DNA from: Martensiomyces pterosporus
Taxonomy: Eukaryota > Kickxellomycota > Kickxellomycetes > Kickxellales > Kickxellaceae
Assembly (NCBI GenBank): GCA_025201845.1
Contig: MU604094.1
Span: forward strand, 2,846 to 28,855
Length of the DNA: 26,010 bases
Direction of reading: 5' to 3'
A model generated the notes under the pieces. The model was given only the letters and a program-made list of their open reading frames with translations. It was not told where the DNA came from and made no database searches. Made by a program: the position numbers and the translations under genes. This document shows positions 17,208 through 25,547 of this stretch, piece after piece. Position 1 is the first letter of the stretch. Every line of letters starts with the position of its first letter.

Positions 17208-18287
17208 TTACTGGCTCCATCCGCATCCGACGACATCGGTAGCGCTGTTCTTGCAGCCGGTACCGTTGGCGCACTGGATCTCAGCCGACCAGACACCCCA
17301 GACGCACACCTGGAAACCCTCAGTGCTGTTAGCGCAGCGCATAGCGCCGTGCTTGCAGTTGTCCGGCTGAGTGGGAGCAGGAGTGGTAGGAACAGGAGCA
17401 GGGGCATCAGTGGTGGCAGGAGCAGGAGCGGCGGAAGTGACAGGAGCAGGAGCAGCAGAGGTGACAGGAGCAGGAGCAGCAGAGGTGACGGGAGCAGGAG
17501 CAGCCGAAGTGACGGGAGCAGGGGCAGCCGAGGTGGCAGGAGCAGGGGCAGCCGAAGTGACGGGAGCAGGGGCAGCAGGCGAGCTCGAGGGACCGTGAGG
17601 AACGGGAGAAGAGCCACCCGAGGAGCTGCCGTTACCAGTGACAGTGATCTGTTTGGCACCGGTGTAGTACTCGAGGCCAGTGTCGTAGTTGCCGTTGAAC
17701 TCGGGGATGGTGGGGTAGCCGTTGTGGTTGGCAATGGTCATCTGCTTGCCGGTGTACGAGCCCGACGATCCCTTGACGGCGACATCGGCGCAGTTCATGT
17801 AGAACTCGCGGTTGCCGATGGCGTTGACCCAGGTCCAGGCGAAGACAGCCTTGTCGGAGCTGGGCAGGTCGGTGGGCAGGTTGAAGGTGTAGCTCATGAC
17901 CTGGGCAGCATTGCCGCTGGCAGGGCCGTTGAAGAAGCAGTACTTGAGCTCCTCGTGGACAACAACAAAGGTCTTGCCGCCGTCGTACGAGAGCGAGAAC
18001 TGGCAGTGACCACCACCGTGGGCAGCTCCGCCGTTGGGGTCGAACTTGACCGTGATAGCCTGACCAGCGGTCCAGGTCTCGACGGGAGTGGCGTAGGGGG
18101 TGGTGTGCTTGCACAGGGGTGCGTCGGCGGCGAGGGGAGCGTTGAGGTTGTAGTCGAGCAGCTCGCCCGCGGGGACAGCGGGGCAGTTCTCGCCGTGGGG
18201 GGTGTACCGGGTGCAGGGCTTAGTCATGGCCATGTGAGCCGAGGCGGTGGCAACGAGAGCAGCGATGGATGAAATCTTGAACAGCAT
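17208..18287 (-). CDS. Secreted AA11-like LPMO with CBM19-like domain
   Basis: The 359-residue protein has a signal peptide (1-17, MLFKISSIAALVATASA) cut before His18, the N-terminal copper ligand expected of lytic polysaccharide monooxygenases. The second ligand is probably His90 in AHGGGHCQ, and Tyr163 in FYMNC is the likely axial residue. TWVNAIGNREFYMNCADV resembles the AA11 core, which oxidatively cleaves chitin. Residues about 18-216 form the catalytic domain. A linker of about 70-90 residues repeats AAPAPVTS. The last 51 residues carry six Cys (311, 318, 328, 339, 345, 355) with FQVCVWGVWS and CANGTGC, a CBM19-like chitin-binding pattern. Substrate is inferred, not shown. The paralogue at 19724-20956 lacks this C-terminal domain. 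A TATA box lies at 18527-18534. Confidence 0.88.
   Translation of the reverse strand: MLFKISSIAALVATASAHMAMTKPCTRYTPHGENCPAVPAGELLDYNLNAPLAADAPLCKHTTPYATPVETWTAGQAITVKFDPNGGAAHGGGHCQFSLSYDGGKTFVVVHEELKYCFFNGPASGNAAQVMSYTFNLPTDLPSSDKAVFAWTWVNAIGNREFYMNCADVAVKGSSGSYTGKQMTIANHNGYPTIPEFNGNYDTGLEYYTGAKQITVTGNGSSSGGSSPVPHGPSSSPAAPAPVTSAAPAPATSAAPAPVTSAAPAPVTSAAPAPVTSAAPAPVTSAAPAPATTDAPAPVPTTPAPTQPDNCKHGAMRCANSTEGFQVCVWGVWSAEIQCANGTGCKNSATDVVGCGWSQ
17380..17600 (-). repeat. Coding repeat for Ala-Pro-Ala-Pro-Val-Thr-Ser linker
   Basis: A 24-bp unit encoding AAPAPVTS is repeated several times in the linker of the LPMO, with a variant that has Ala-Thr in place of Val-Thr. The unit boundaries are approximate. 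Confidence 0.7.
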
Positions 18288-19723
18288 GATTGATATGTGT
18301 GGCGTGTGGAATGTGAGTGGATAGAGTGTATGAGCGGGGGGGTTCCTTAGTAGCTTTCTATTTTCAGTTCAGTTAAAAATCGAGCTTTCTGCTGTGTACG
18401 ACCGGCGCACGTAGGGACAATGAAAAGACAGGATGCTTCGCGTTAAGGAGGCGACAAGGGGGCACGAGGGGATGCGAGAAGGTGTTGTTAAAGAAAACCC
18501 ATCTGCAGTCTGAGGGGCATTTGAGCTTTTTATATGTCGCCCGAGTGCCTGCTGCTGCTGTTGAGATGCGGGCGATGAAATCAAAAAGGACTCAGCTGCC
18601 GTTGCAAAATAGCGCAAAGGAGATGCGCAAGAGACCACCCCCGCCCTATTGCCGCGCCCACTCGCATACTTGGGGCAAGTGATGGATTGCAGAGATGCGA
18701 GATGCGCCTGTCTTCCAGCGTCGGCCTCTGGCGAATGAGCGGAAAGTATTGCGCTCGCTTGCAAGCGAATGTGAAGTGCGATCGACATCTATTTTGCGAG
18801 GACACGCAGCCAAGACAGCCCCGCTGCCTTTCTCTCACAGGCCCCAGTGCATCGGCGGGGGTGCAGCAAGCGGGGGGGGGGAACATCAGCAGCATGCAAA
18901 ACTGCAGCTGGGCCCGCTTTTGAAACCGTCCTCCCCTGTCTGTTGGGTGGGCGGATTGGCCAGGCTGGCAAAGAAGGCGCGCCTGCCAGGACAATGGCGA
19001 AAGCGCCAAAAGGAAATGGGCATGCATGACCGACTCGTGGTCGCTGTGGGCGATCTGCCAGCGCACCTGGGTGATTGGGCCGCAGACATCCCAGGCAGCG
19101 AATTTCCTTTATTAGACACCCCATCGCCAGCATTCGCGCTGATTCCGCTTTAGCCTGTGCATCAGCGCCTTGCGTGGACAGAGCTGCTCTCCTCCACCAG
19201 CAGACAGGGCATTCGGCGATTACAGCGGCGGCGAGCGGGGACTGGGAATGCAGACTGCATAAAGAGGTGGAGCTGATTCCTGTATCGAGACGGGCTTCAG
19301 CGATGCGCCCGGCCGCTCCTTGTTTGGGCGACGGACACGCGTTCTGCTGGAGGGGAATCGGAAGGGTCGGCTATGCTGCCTCGCAAAAAGCGCATGAAGT
19401 GTAAACAAACAGCAGACAGGGTGTTGATACTTCCACATCCGTATCCACTCTGGCCACCTCGTGGAGGCGGGTCTATTTTGGCCAGCACACCCAGCGTTTC
19501 ATTTCCATGCCTGGATCTGTGGGCTGTAGTCTGCAGGTGCTGTGCTTCCATTATCAGCCCACTCGCCTCACTGCCACCAGCACCGACATCTCCCCTGCTC
19601 GTGCTTGGCAACAGGGTGGATCCATACAGATTTCATGCGTCTTCCAGGAACAGCGTCAACACAAGACAGGGCTGAGCGGTCGTAAGAGGAAGGTATATTC
19701 AAACACGTAAACACAAACACCCT
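18288..19723. other. Long region between the LPMO genes, no gene seen
   Basis: This is the 5' flank of the first LPMO and the 3' flank of the second. Frames of up to about 160 codons occur on both strands but overlap one another and show no domains. A G10 run lies at 18872-18881. Confidence 0.5.
18527..18534 (-). promoter_or_regulatory. TATA box of first LPMO gene
   Basis: TATAAAAA reads on the minus strand about 240 bp upstream of the ATG at 18287. The long distance implies a long 5' UTR or a leader intron if this box is used. Confidence 0.4.
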
Positions 19724-20956
19724 CTACTTGCACCTTGCGCGTGTGGTGGGGCGAGGAGCAGTCGAGTACACCACAGGTGTCGGCGCTGCAGGCGTGGGAA
19801 TAGGGGCAACACGCGCATGGTATGCTTGAACAGGCGGGTACGACACAGCGGCAGAGGATGCGCCGTAGGCAGGAGCTGGTGCTGCAGTCAATGGAGCCAC
19901 AGCTGCCGTGGGTGCGGGGGGAGAGACCGCTGGTGCGGAGCTTGCTGCCGCATATCCAGCGCCACTACCAGTAGCAGCGCCTGAACGATATGCGGCGGCA
20001 GACGATGTCAGCTCCGTGCTGTAACCACCGTACACAGGACTAGCTGGCGGGGTGGAGACAGCGGGAGCTGGTGGCTGAGTAGCAGCAGGCGGCGAGCTAG
20101 CACCGCCATATGCAGCAGCGTTGCTGCCACTGGGACTAGCCACAGTGACAGGAACACTGGCTCCAGGAGATCCGGCTCCTGACTCGCCATTGTACGCACC
20201 AGGTGCACCGGCTGAGGAAGTAGAGGGAGGGGACATGGGGCTTGCTGGTGCTGCTGGCACAGAGGAGTTGGAGTAGCCACCGGAGCCAGTCACAGTGACC
20301 ATCCTCCGCCCTCTGAACAGATCCAGCCCCGTTTCGTAATCTCCGTTAAACTCTGGGATGAAGGGGGAGTCGGGGCCGTAGTTCGCCACGAGCATCTCCG
20401 GGCCAGTGAACACGTTTGAAGTGCCCCTGATGGAGACGTCGGCGCAGTTCATATAGTACTCGCGATTGCCGATGGCGTTATTCCACGACCACGCAAAAAT
20501 CACATTGTCGCCAGACGGCAGGTCCTTGGGCAAATTGATGGCATATGACAGCTGGCCTGCCGTGTTGCTGCTCGATGGCGAGCCCGTGAAGCAGTACTTG
20601 AGCTCATCGTGGATGACGACAAAGGTCTTGCCGCCGTCATACGAGAGCGAGAACTGGCAGTGGCCACCACCGTGCACTGCAGCATGTGGGTTGAACTCGA
20701 CTGTGACTGTGGCTCCCGCCGTCCATTGGGCTACTGGTGTGGCGTAGGGCGTGGTGTACTTGCACAGCGGCTGGGAGATGCCCTCGTGAGTGCCGATGGG
20801 CGCGTTGATGTTGTGGTCGACCGACTCGCCAGCAGGCACCTGCGGGCAGGTTGTGCAGAAAGGCGTGTACCGGACGCAGGGGCTGACCATGGAGACATGG
20901 CCGAGGGCAGAGGCGAGCAGCGTGGCGAGGGAGGCGATGGACGAGAAATGGCGCAT
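19724..20956 (-). CDS. Secreted AA11-like LPMO with Pro/Ala/Ser-rich tail
   Basis: The 410-residue protein has a signal peptide (1-19, ending ASALG) followed by His20 as the mature N-terminus. His95 in VHGGGHCQ and Tyr168 in YYMNC match the copper site of its paralogue at 17208-18287. The shared core includes QFSLSYDGGKTFVV, ELKYCF and AIGNREYYMNCADV. From about residue 226 onward the sequence is Ser/Ala/Pro/Gly-rich and probably disordered and O-glycosylated. It ends in a basic RPTTRARCK and has no cysteine-rich binding module. It therefore probably binds substrate through the catalytic surface alone, or is held in the wall. Chitin as substrate is inferred from family likeness. It is head-to-tail with the first LPMO, consistent with tandem duplication followed by exchange or loss of the C-terminal region. 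Confidence 0.87.
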   Translation of the reverse strand: MRHFSSIASLATLLASALGHVSMVSPCVRYTPFCTTCPQVPAGESVDHNINAPIGTHEGISQPLCKYTTPYATPVAQWTAGATVTVEFNPHAAVHGGGHCQFSLSYDGGKTFVVIHDELKYCFTGSPSSSNTAGQLSYAINLPKDLPSGDNVIFAWSWNNAIGNREYYMNCADVSIRGTSNVFTGPEMLVANYGPDSPFIPEFNGDYETGLDLFRGRRMVTVTGSGGYSNSSVPAAPASPMSPPSTSSAGAPGAYNGESGAGSPGASVPVTVASPSGSNAAAYGGASSPPAATQPPAPAVSTPPASPVYGGYSTELTSSAAAYRSGAATGSGAGYAAASSAPAVSPPAPTAAVAPLTAAPAPAYGASSAAVSYPPVQAYHARVAPIPTPAAPTPVVYSTAPRPTTRARCK

Positions 20957-21145
20957 GGCTTGACTTGGTGGGGCCTTGTAGCGAGTCGTTTTGTCTGAGA
21001 GTTTTGGATAACTTGGGCTATCACGAACCAGCCGTGTGTGCTAATAGCGTTACAAGAAAGCGGTAGAGAGGGTGCGAGGTTGCAAGTGATCGTGAGATGA
21101 GGGATTCCTTCCTGCTCAGGGCCGGCCTGTCCCAGGAGCCGAATC

Positions 21146-21153
21146 TTTATATA
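21146..21153 (-). promoter_or_regulatory. TATA box of second LPMO gene
   Basis: TATATAAA reads on the minus strand about 190 bp upstream of the ATG at 20956. A perfect dyad directly precedes it. Confidence 0.45.
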
Positions 21154-21154
21154 C

Positions 21155-21169
21155 CGGGGCTCAGCCCCG
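21155..21169. promoter_or_regulatory. 15-bp perfect dyad next to TATA box
   Basis: CGGGGCT and AGCCCCG flank a single C. It lies immediately upstream of the TATA box of the second LPMO gene. It contains a match to the loose CreA-type SYGGRG core, which is common by chance in GC-rich DNA. Confidence 0.35.
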
Positions 21170-22153
21170 ATACTCGCGCCGCGACAGTCCAGCTGTCCCG
21201 GATCTCTCTGCCGATGAGCTTGTCAAACAACTAGCAGCCCAACGCTCCCATTCTCCCTCCATGACCGGCATTCTCCTGGCTGCGCTAGCTTCCTGGGGAC
21301 GAAAAAGAACAAGGGGAGAGCTGAGGCGAACCGCGTATGCAATGAAAGTGGACAAAAGGGCTGTTGCTTTCGGGACGTCAGGAAGAAAGTAGCATGGCTG
21401 AATTACTGCCTCCTTTGTCTGCCTTTATGTGTCCGAGCCAAACAAGCAAAATGCAATGGATATGGCGCTGGCCCAACGTCATATCCGCACTCCTGCTAAT
21501 TGTCTGCTTTGCCCAGCACAACCCGTAGCCGTAGTGCAAGAACTGCCAGTTGAGCCACACGAAGGAAATATGACAGTAATTTCTCGCACTGCCCAGGAAA
21601 CATGCATCGCCCTCCCCAGCTACTGCATCTTCATACTGCACGCTTCTTCTCACTCCCCCTCCCGCCTCCTGTCCCTCTTGCCCAGCTGCGCACCCTTCTT
21701 GCAATGCCACAGCAATGAATGCCGCACTCATTCGCAGCGCTTGCTGTCCCGCGCTCCTAGCTCTGCTGCTGTCGTGCTGCGCGAAATTTCCACTACTTTC
21801 CTGCTTTTCTCCACCTGCTGTGCATGTCCTAAATATAGGTGTTCGTCTTGATCTTTGAAAGCGCCAGGCTCCGTCTGCCAGCTGCAGCCTTGAGCGGAGG
21901 CGAGAAACTTAAAATGTATTAATAGACCGCATGCAAAAAAAAGAAAACGAGGCGGTCCTATTTTAAGTCTGGCCAATAGCAGTAGGCCGCCCGGGAAACG
22001 CATAACAGCCGGCGCCGGCGCCGATGAATATAGTGCAAGGGCGGCAAACCGCAAAAAGCCCAAAAGTGCAGTGACACGCTGTTTTCTCGCCCACTCGAAT
22101 CACACACACACACAGGCTTTCTTGAGTAGAGGCTTGCTGCATAGAGAAGCAGG

Positions 22154-22645
22154 ATGGGAAAGGCCAAGGGACCGAAAAGCGGCACGCTGCCGCAGCGCGA
22201 GCTGTTTGAGCGGATGAACTTTCTCTACCAGTCCGCGCGGCTCTTCGCATCCCTCGGCGGTGCAGGCAGCAGCGACCATGGCACGACTGAAGCGCCAGCC
22301 ACGGGCAAGGACAGCACCAGCACCAGCACCAGCACCAGCACCAGCACCAGCACCAGCAAACCCGCGAGGCCGCTTCAGCCGCTATCGCGCTTCTACACCA
22401 AGGAAATGCGTGCCGTTGCACGCAAGAGCGTGCTCCGACTAAGCCCACACATGAAGCGCGAGCTGTGCAGGGTGTGCTCGTCGCCTTTGCTTCCTGGCAT
22501 ATCATGCACAACCAGAGCCAGGAAGAGGAAAGGGAGCGCCAGGGTGGTGACGACATGCACATACTGCGGAGGACAGACAAAGCTGCTGACCAACCCAGGC
22601 CACTTGCTGTTTGTAGATAGAGACGAGCATGGCACTCTTAGCTAG
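22154..22645 (+). CDS. RPP21: RNase P subunit of the Rpp21/Rpr2 family
   Basis: The 163-residue protein has the usual layout of the family: an N-terminal helix (LFERMNFLYQSARLFASL), a second helical block (LSRFYTKEMRAVARKSVLRL), the KRELC segment and a zinc ribbon with Cys105, Cys108, Cys135 and Cys138 (CRVC...CTYC). PHMKRELCRVC and LLPG are typical. The protein would bind the RNase P RNA and help 5' maturation of tRNA precursors; the related Snm1 of RNase MRP is the main alternative. Residues 54-68 are a Thr-Ser repeat encoded by an AGCACC hexamer array between the two helical blocks, where orthologues have a short loop. ATG 22154 is the first Met and follows a CCAAT box by about 180 bp. The gene converges on the oxidoreductase at 22758-23981 with only 112 bp between stops. 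Confidence 0.85.
   Translation: MGKAKGPKSGTLPQRELFERMNFLYQSARLFASLGGAGSSDHGTTEAPATGKDSTSTSTSTSTSTSTSKPARPLQPLSRFYTKEMRAVARKSVLRLSPHMKRELCRVCSSPLLPGISCTTRARKRKGSARVVTTCTYCGGQTKLLTNPGHLLFVDRDEHGTLS
22313..22354 (+). repeat. (AGCACC)7 hexamer array inside RPP21
   Basis: Seven perfect AGCACC units in the coding region encode Ser-Thr dipeptides. Because the period is a multiple of three, length changes keep the frame. Confidence 0.8.
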
Positions 22646-22757
22646 CATGTGTTTCTTATTCTGTACGTGGAGCTGTTGTTTCATATTAACAAAAGGATTA
22701 CTGTAAAAGTGGCGTGCGGCAGCGAGGGATAGAGTAGCATCGGGCATGATATCGAAA
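22646..22757. other. Short gap between convergent genes
   Basis: Only 112 bp separate the RPP21 stop and the oxidoreductase stop on opposite strands, so their 3' UTRs probably overlap. Confidence 0.5.
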
Positions 22758-23981
22758 TTAGTAGTTTAGCATCTTTGCCGCCTTGTCCAGCATGTACTCG
22801 CGCCCTTTCTTTGAGCTCTTTGCCCAGCTAACTAGCTTCTTTCCCCAGGACGTCGAGACCTCATGCTTCCTTCCCAGCGGCACAACGACTTGGCTCCTCA
22901 CGCCCATGTAGGGCATCAGGTACGACTGCCGATGCGCAAAGTCTCCGCCAGAAGTCGGCACCTTAGCGCGGTAATCGTGCCCGTCCTCCATCAGAATGTG
23001 GATGTTTTCGACAGCTGTCTTCGCCTGGGCGACGGCGTTTGGTGCGTATTTTTCGGCAATTGACAGGGAATTGACGTCGCCAACAGCGAATATGTGTGGG
23101 TATAACCGGTCGTCCAGCTGCAGAGTCGAGGTGACCTGGATGCGGCCGGTCATGGGGTCGACGAGCGGCCGCTCCCAGATAGAAGGCGCCAGCGTCGACA
23201 TGTACCCGGTTTCAGGGCGCGCACCAGTGGTCCAGATAGCCAGGTCGCACTCGATTGTGTGGCCGGTTTTTGTGGTGAACACCTGCGGGCCTGGGCGTCT
23301 GTCGCTGTATTGCTCGTTGCTGGGAGAGATGCTTGGCAGCACAATCTCGCCCAAAATAAGCTGGACGCCCATCTTCTTCAGCCTTTTCTCTGTGTCTGTC
23401 GAAACGCCATCGCCCAAGTCGCCGTTCAGCAGGTGGTTGCGTGCATGCGCAAGCATCAGCTTCTTCCTCGGGTAGTTCTCAGCTATCTCGCCGCACATGC
23501 CCACCCCCACCGCGCCGCCGCCAACAAACAAAATGCGGCTGGCCTTTTCGATGGATTCCCGCATAGACGTGAACAGCATACGGGACTCCTCGATGGAGTT
23601 TGCCTGGACAATGGGCAGGGACTGGTACTGGGCGCCTGTGGCGAGGATGAGGTAGTCGAAAAATACCCGCCGGCCTCCCTCCAGGTCGATAAATGTGTTG
23701 TGAACTTGCTCAACACGCCCGCAGACGAACTTGTGGTTAGGGTTGATGATGCCGCCATCGGAGAACACGCGGTTGTAGGGGATGAACAGCCGCTCGGCGT
23801 ACCGCTGGTCGACCATGCCACGGATAATGCCGGATTTGTGGAAGTAGTGGGACCGCTGCTCGACAAGAGTTATGCGCATGTTGGGGTAGTCGAAGTGATG
23901 GATTTCAAGCAGCTGCCGGACAGCCTTGACTCCAGCCCACGACCCACCAACAACAACAATGTTTATCTCGCGCTCAGACAT
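22758..23981 (-). CDS. AIFM2/FSP1-like FAD-dependent NAD(P)H oxidoreductase
   Basis: The 407-residue protein is a class II-type pyridine nucleotide-disulfide oxidoreductase. An FAD-binding GGSWAG lies at residues 12-17 in the first beta-alpha-beta unit. LILATGA is at 111-117, the NAD(P)H-binding GGGAVGVGMCGE at 154-165, and the FAD-contacting FAVGD at 298-302. Layout and length fit the AIFM2/FSP1 and fungal AIF-like group, which reduces quinones with NAD(P)H at membranes. Residue 2 is Ser, not Gly, so the N-terminal myristoylation known for human FSP1 is not possible. There is no clear mitochondrial presequence. In the second nucleotide site a Gly stands at residue 161 where many family members have Glu (GVE). 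The C-terminus is Lys-rich. The exact physiological substrate cannot be read from sequence. Confidence 0.85.
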   Translation of the reverse strand: MSEREINIVVVGGSWAGVKAVRQLLEIHHFDYPNMRITLVEQRSHYFHKSGIIRGMVDQRYAERLFIPYNRVFSDGGIINPNHKFVCGRVEQVHNTFIDLEGGRRVFFDYLILATGAQYQSLPIVQANSIEESRMLFTSMRESIEKASRILFVGGGAVGVGMCGEIAENYPRKKLMLAHARNHLLNGDLGDGVSTDTEKRLKKMGVQLILGEIVLPSISPSNEQYSDRRPGPQVFTTKTGHTIECDLAIWTTGARPETGYMSTLAPSIWERPLVDPMTGRIQVTSTLQLDDRLYPHIFAVGDVNSLSIAEKYAPNAVAQAKTAVENIHILMEDGHDYRAKVPTSGGDFAHRQSYLMPYMGVRSQVVVPLGRKHEVSTSWGKKLVSWAKSSKKGREYMLDKAAKMLNY

Positions 23982-24441
23982 TCTTTGCAGCGACTACTTA
24001 CAAAAATGAGAAAATTAAATGACAGTTGCGGTATTTGTACAGATGCTTGGAGGTCAGGTGGCAGAGAACGTAGGTCGAAAGCAAAATGTCAAAATATTGA
24101 GTGCAGAATTGACAGCAGCGGTAAGAGAGGAAGAAAAGCAAAAGTGCTCAAGTGGGCAGGAGGTTGGGTGGGCGAGTGCCTATTTGAGGTGCAGAGATTC
24201 TGACCTAATGCAAGCAGCCATTTAAACGGCGGAGGAGGTGGCATGTAGCGTCCGAGGTCGGAGGCTATTTTTGGTGTTGGCCAGGAAACGACGTACGCTC
24301 AGTCTGCTTCGGCCACATAGCTTAGCCAGAACAAGGCGAGTGGGATTGTAGGGATATGCACTCAGTACATATCCAGTTTGCAAATCAGCGCAATATAAAT
24401 CACAAGAATCTGCGTCCACCGTATGCACGTTTATACAGATG

Positions 24442-24480
24442 GCCTAGCAAATTTCAGGTTTAGACTTTGTTTCGCTAGGC
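24442..24480. repeat. Inverted repeat with 7-bp perfect arms
   Basis: GCCTAGC (24442-24448) and GCTAGGC (24474-24480) are perfect arms. AAA and TTT extend the stem inward past one bulged C, leaving an 18-nt loop. Confidence 0.4.
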
Positions 24481-24528
24481 TGTCTGCGCAAATCAAGCAG
24501 CGCTGGTTTTCGAACGTTGGTTGCAGGC

Positions 24529-24560
24529 GGCTTGCTTTGCAGGAGGCTTGCTTTGCAGGC
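24529..24560. repeat. 16-bp tandem duplication
   Basis: GGCTTGCTTTGCAGGA is followed at once by the same unit with a single final mismatch. It is probably a recent local duplication. Confidence 0.7.
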
Positions 24561-25547
24561 AAGGCGAAGCTAGCAGCCGTGGTTTTCCCGCCCCAACCCA
24601 ATGCACAGCCCAAGCGAGTTTAGTACATTCCACCCACCTACAACACGTTGGAATACCAGCACATATGCTTGTTGGTAGCGTTTGCTTTACCAGGTGCATT
24701 TTACCGCTCTGCCGTCGCACCTGCGGAGCAGGTTCTTTGCATGTGTGCGTGTCTGAGTAATATTGACAATGTGGGATGAATAGTACGTACTAGATTTTCC
24801 ACGCGCAAATGACGCTCTGCCACAGGTCAGAGCCTGCTGCCAATTCTTATGCACTTGCTCCTGAAACGCAAACGTCCTCCAAAGCCAACAACCAAATGAT
24901 CAGCAATTGGATTTGCACAATCTTAATGTCCTCCCAACCTTGTTTCCATGTCTCTCACGAATCACTAACAGGGCTTAGCAAAGGGACCACGGTTTATTTT
25001 TAGAAGTCGCTCGGTCTCCTACATGAAACTAGTGACCAGCGCTGTATTGTTCGATGCTGAATGCAACCGCCCTGACATAAGCAGCGTGTGTACGCTAGAC
25101 CGCGCCACGTACACGTTGGCTCGAGCAAGCGCGAGGCACCAAGGCTACTTTTCAAACGCATGGCATGCATCCGTTGCAGTACTATTTATAGATATGCACT
25201 GGTCACTTCTACACGCTGGCAGTGTCTGGGAGCATTGCGGTGAGCCACGCGTATCTGGTTTCACCTTGTCCCCACACCCTATTCCTCTTCCTCCGTTACC
25301 AGGGTGAGCTGAGTCTTTGCGCTCTTCCTGGCAGGAGAGCTCGCTTTGCGACAGCTTGCTTCCTGCTTAGCTCAAGAGCACTGTCCCTGTATTTGTATCT
25401 ACACCGCATATCTGAACCACTGGCAGTAAAGCGTGGTATACCCTTTTGGTTGTTTGCTTCTATTGCTCCCGTGTCTCTTCTTCACAAAACAAACCCTGCT
25501 CAGGCCTGCTCTGTGTGGATAAGCGCCGCTACGCCAGCTTTGCAGCC

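Larger units (their letters stand above)
20957..22153. other. Divergent promoter region of second LPMO and Rpp21
   Basis: Two start codons point away from each other across about 1.2 kb. It holds a TATA box and dyad near 21146-21169, an imperfect palindrome at 21458-21486, a CCAAT at 21973-21977 and GC palindromes at 22008-22022. Frames of 110-140 codons on both strands have no recognisable content. Confidence 0.5.
23982..25547. other. Long divergent intergenic region, no gene seen
   Basis: This region lies between the oxidoreductase start and the ABCC-like start. It contains only short frames below about 80 codons or low-complexity ones, a hairpin at 24442-24480 and a 16-bp tandem duplication at 24529-24560. 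I found no tRNA or snRNA signature. Confidence 0.5.

Noticed and set aside
17124..18272. Plus-strand frame of 382 codons opposite the first LPMO
   Set aside because: Its Ser-Arg-Gly repeats are the reverse complement of the Ala-Pro-Val-Thr-Ser linker. The minus strand encodes the signal peptide, copper site and binding module.
23259..24203. Plus-strand frame of 314 codons overlapping the oxidoreductase
   Set aside because: It is antisense to a complete FAD/NAD(P)H enzyme and has no motif of its own.
24222..24428. Possible tRNA or snRNA in the long region before the ABCC-like gene
   Set aside because: I found no B-box-like sequence, cloverleaf or snRNA core. The only structure nearby is the short inverted repeat at 24442-24480.
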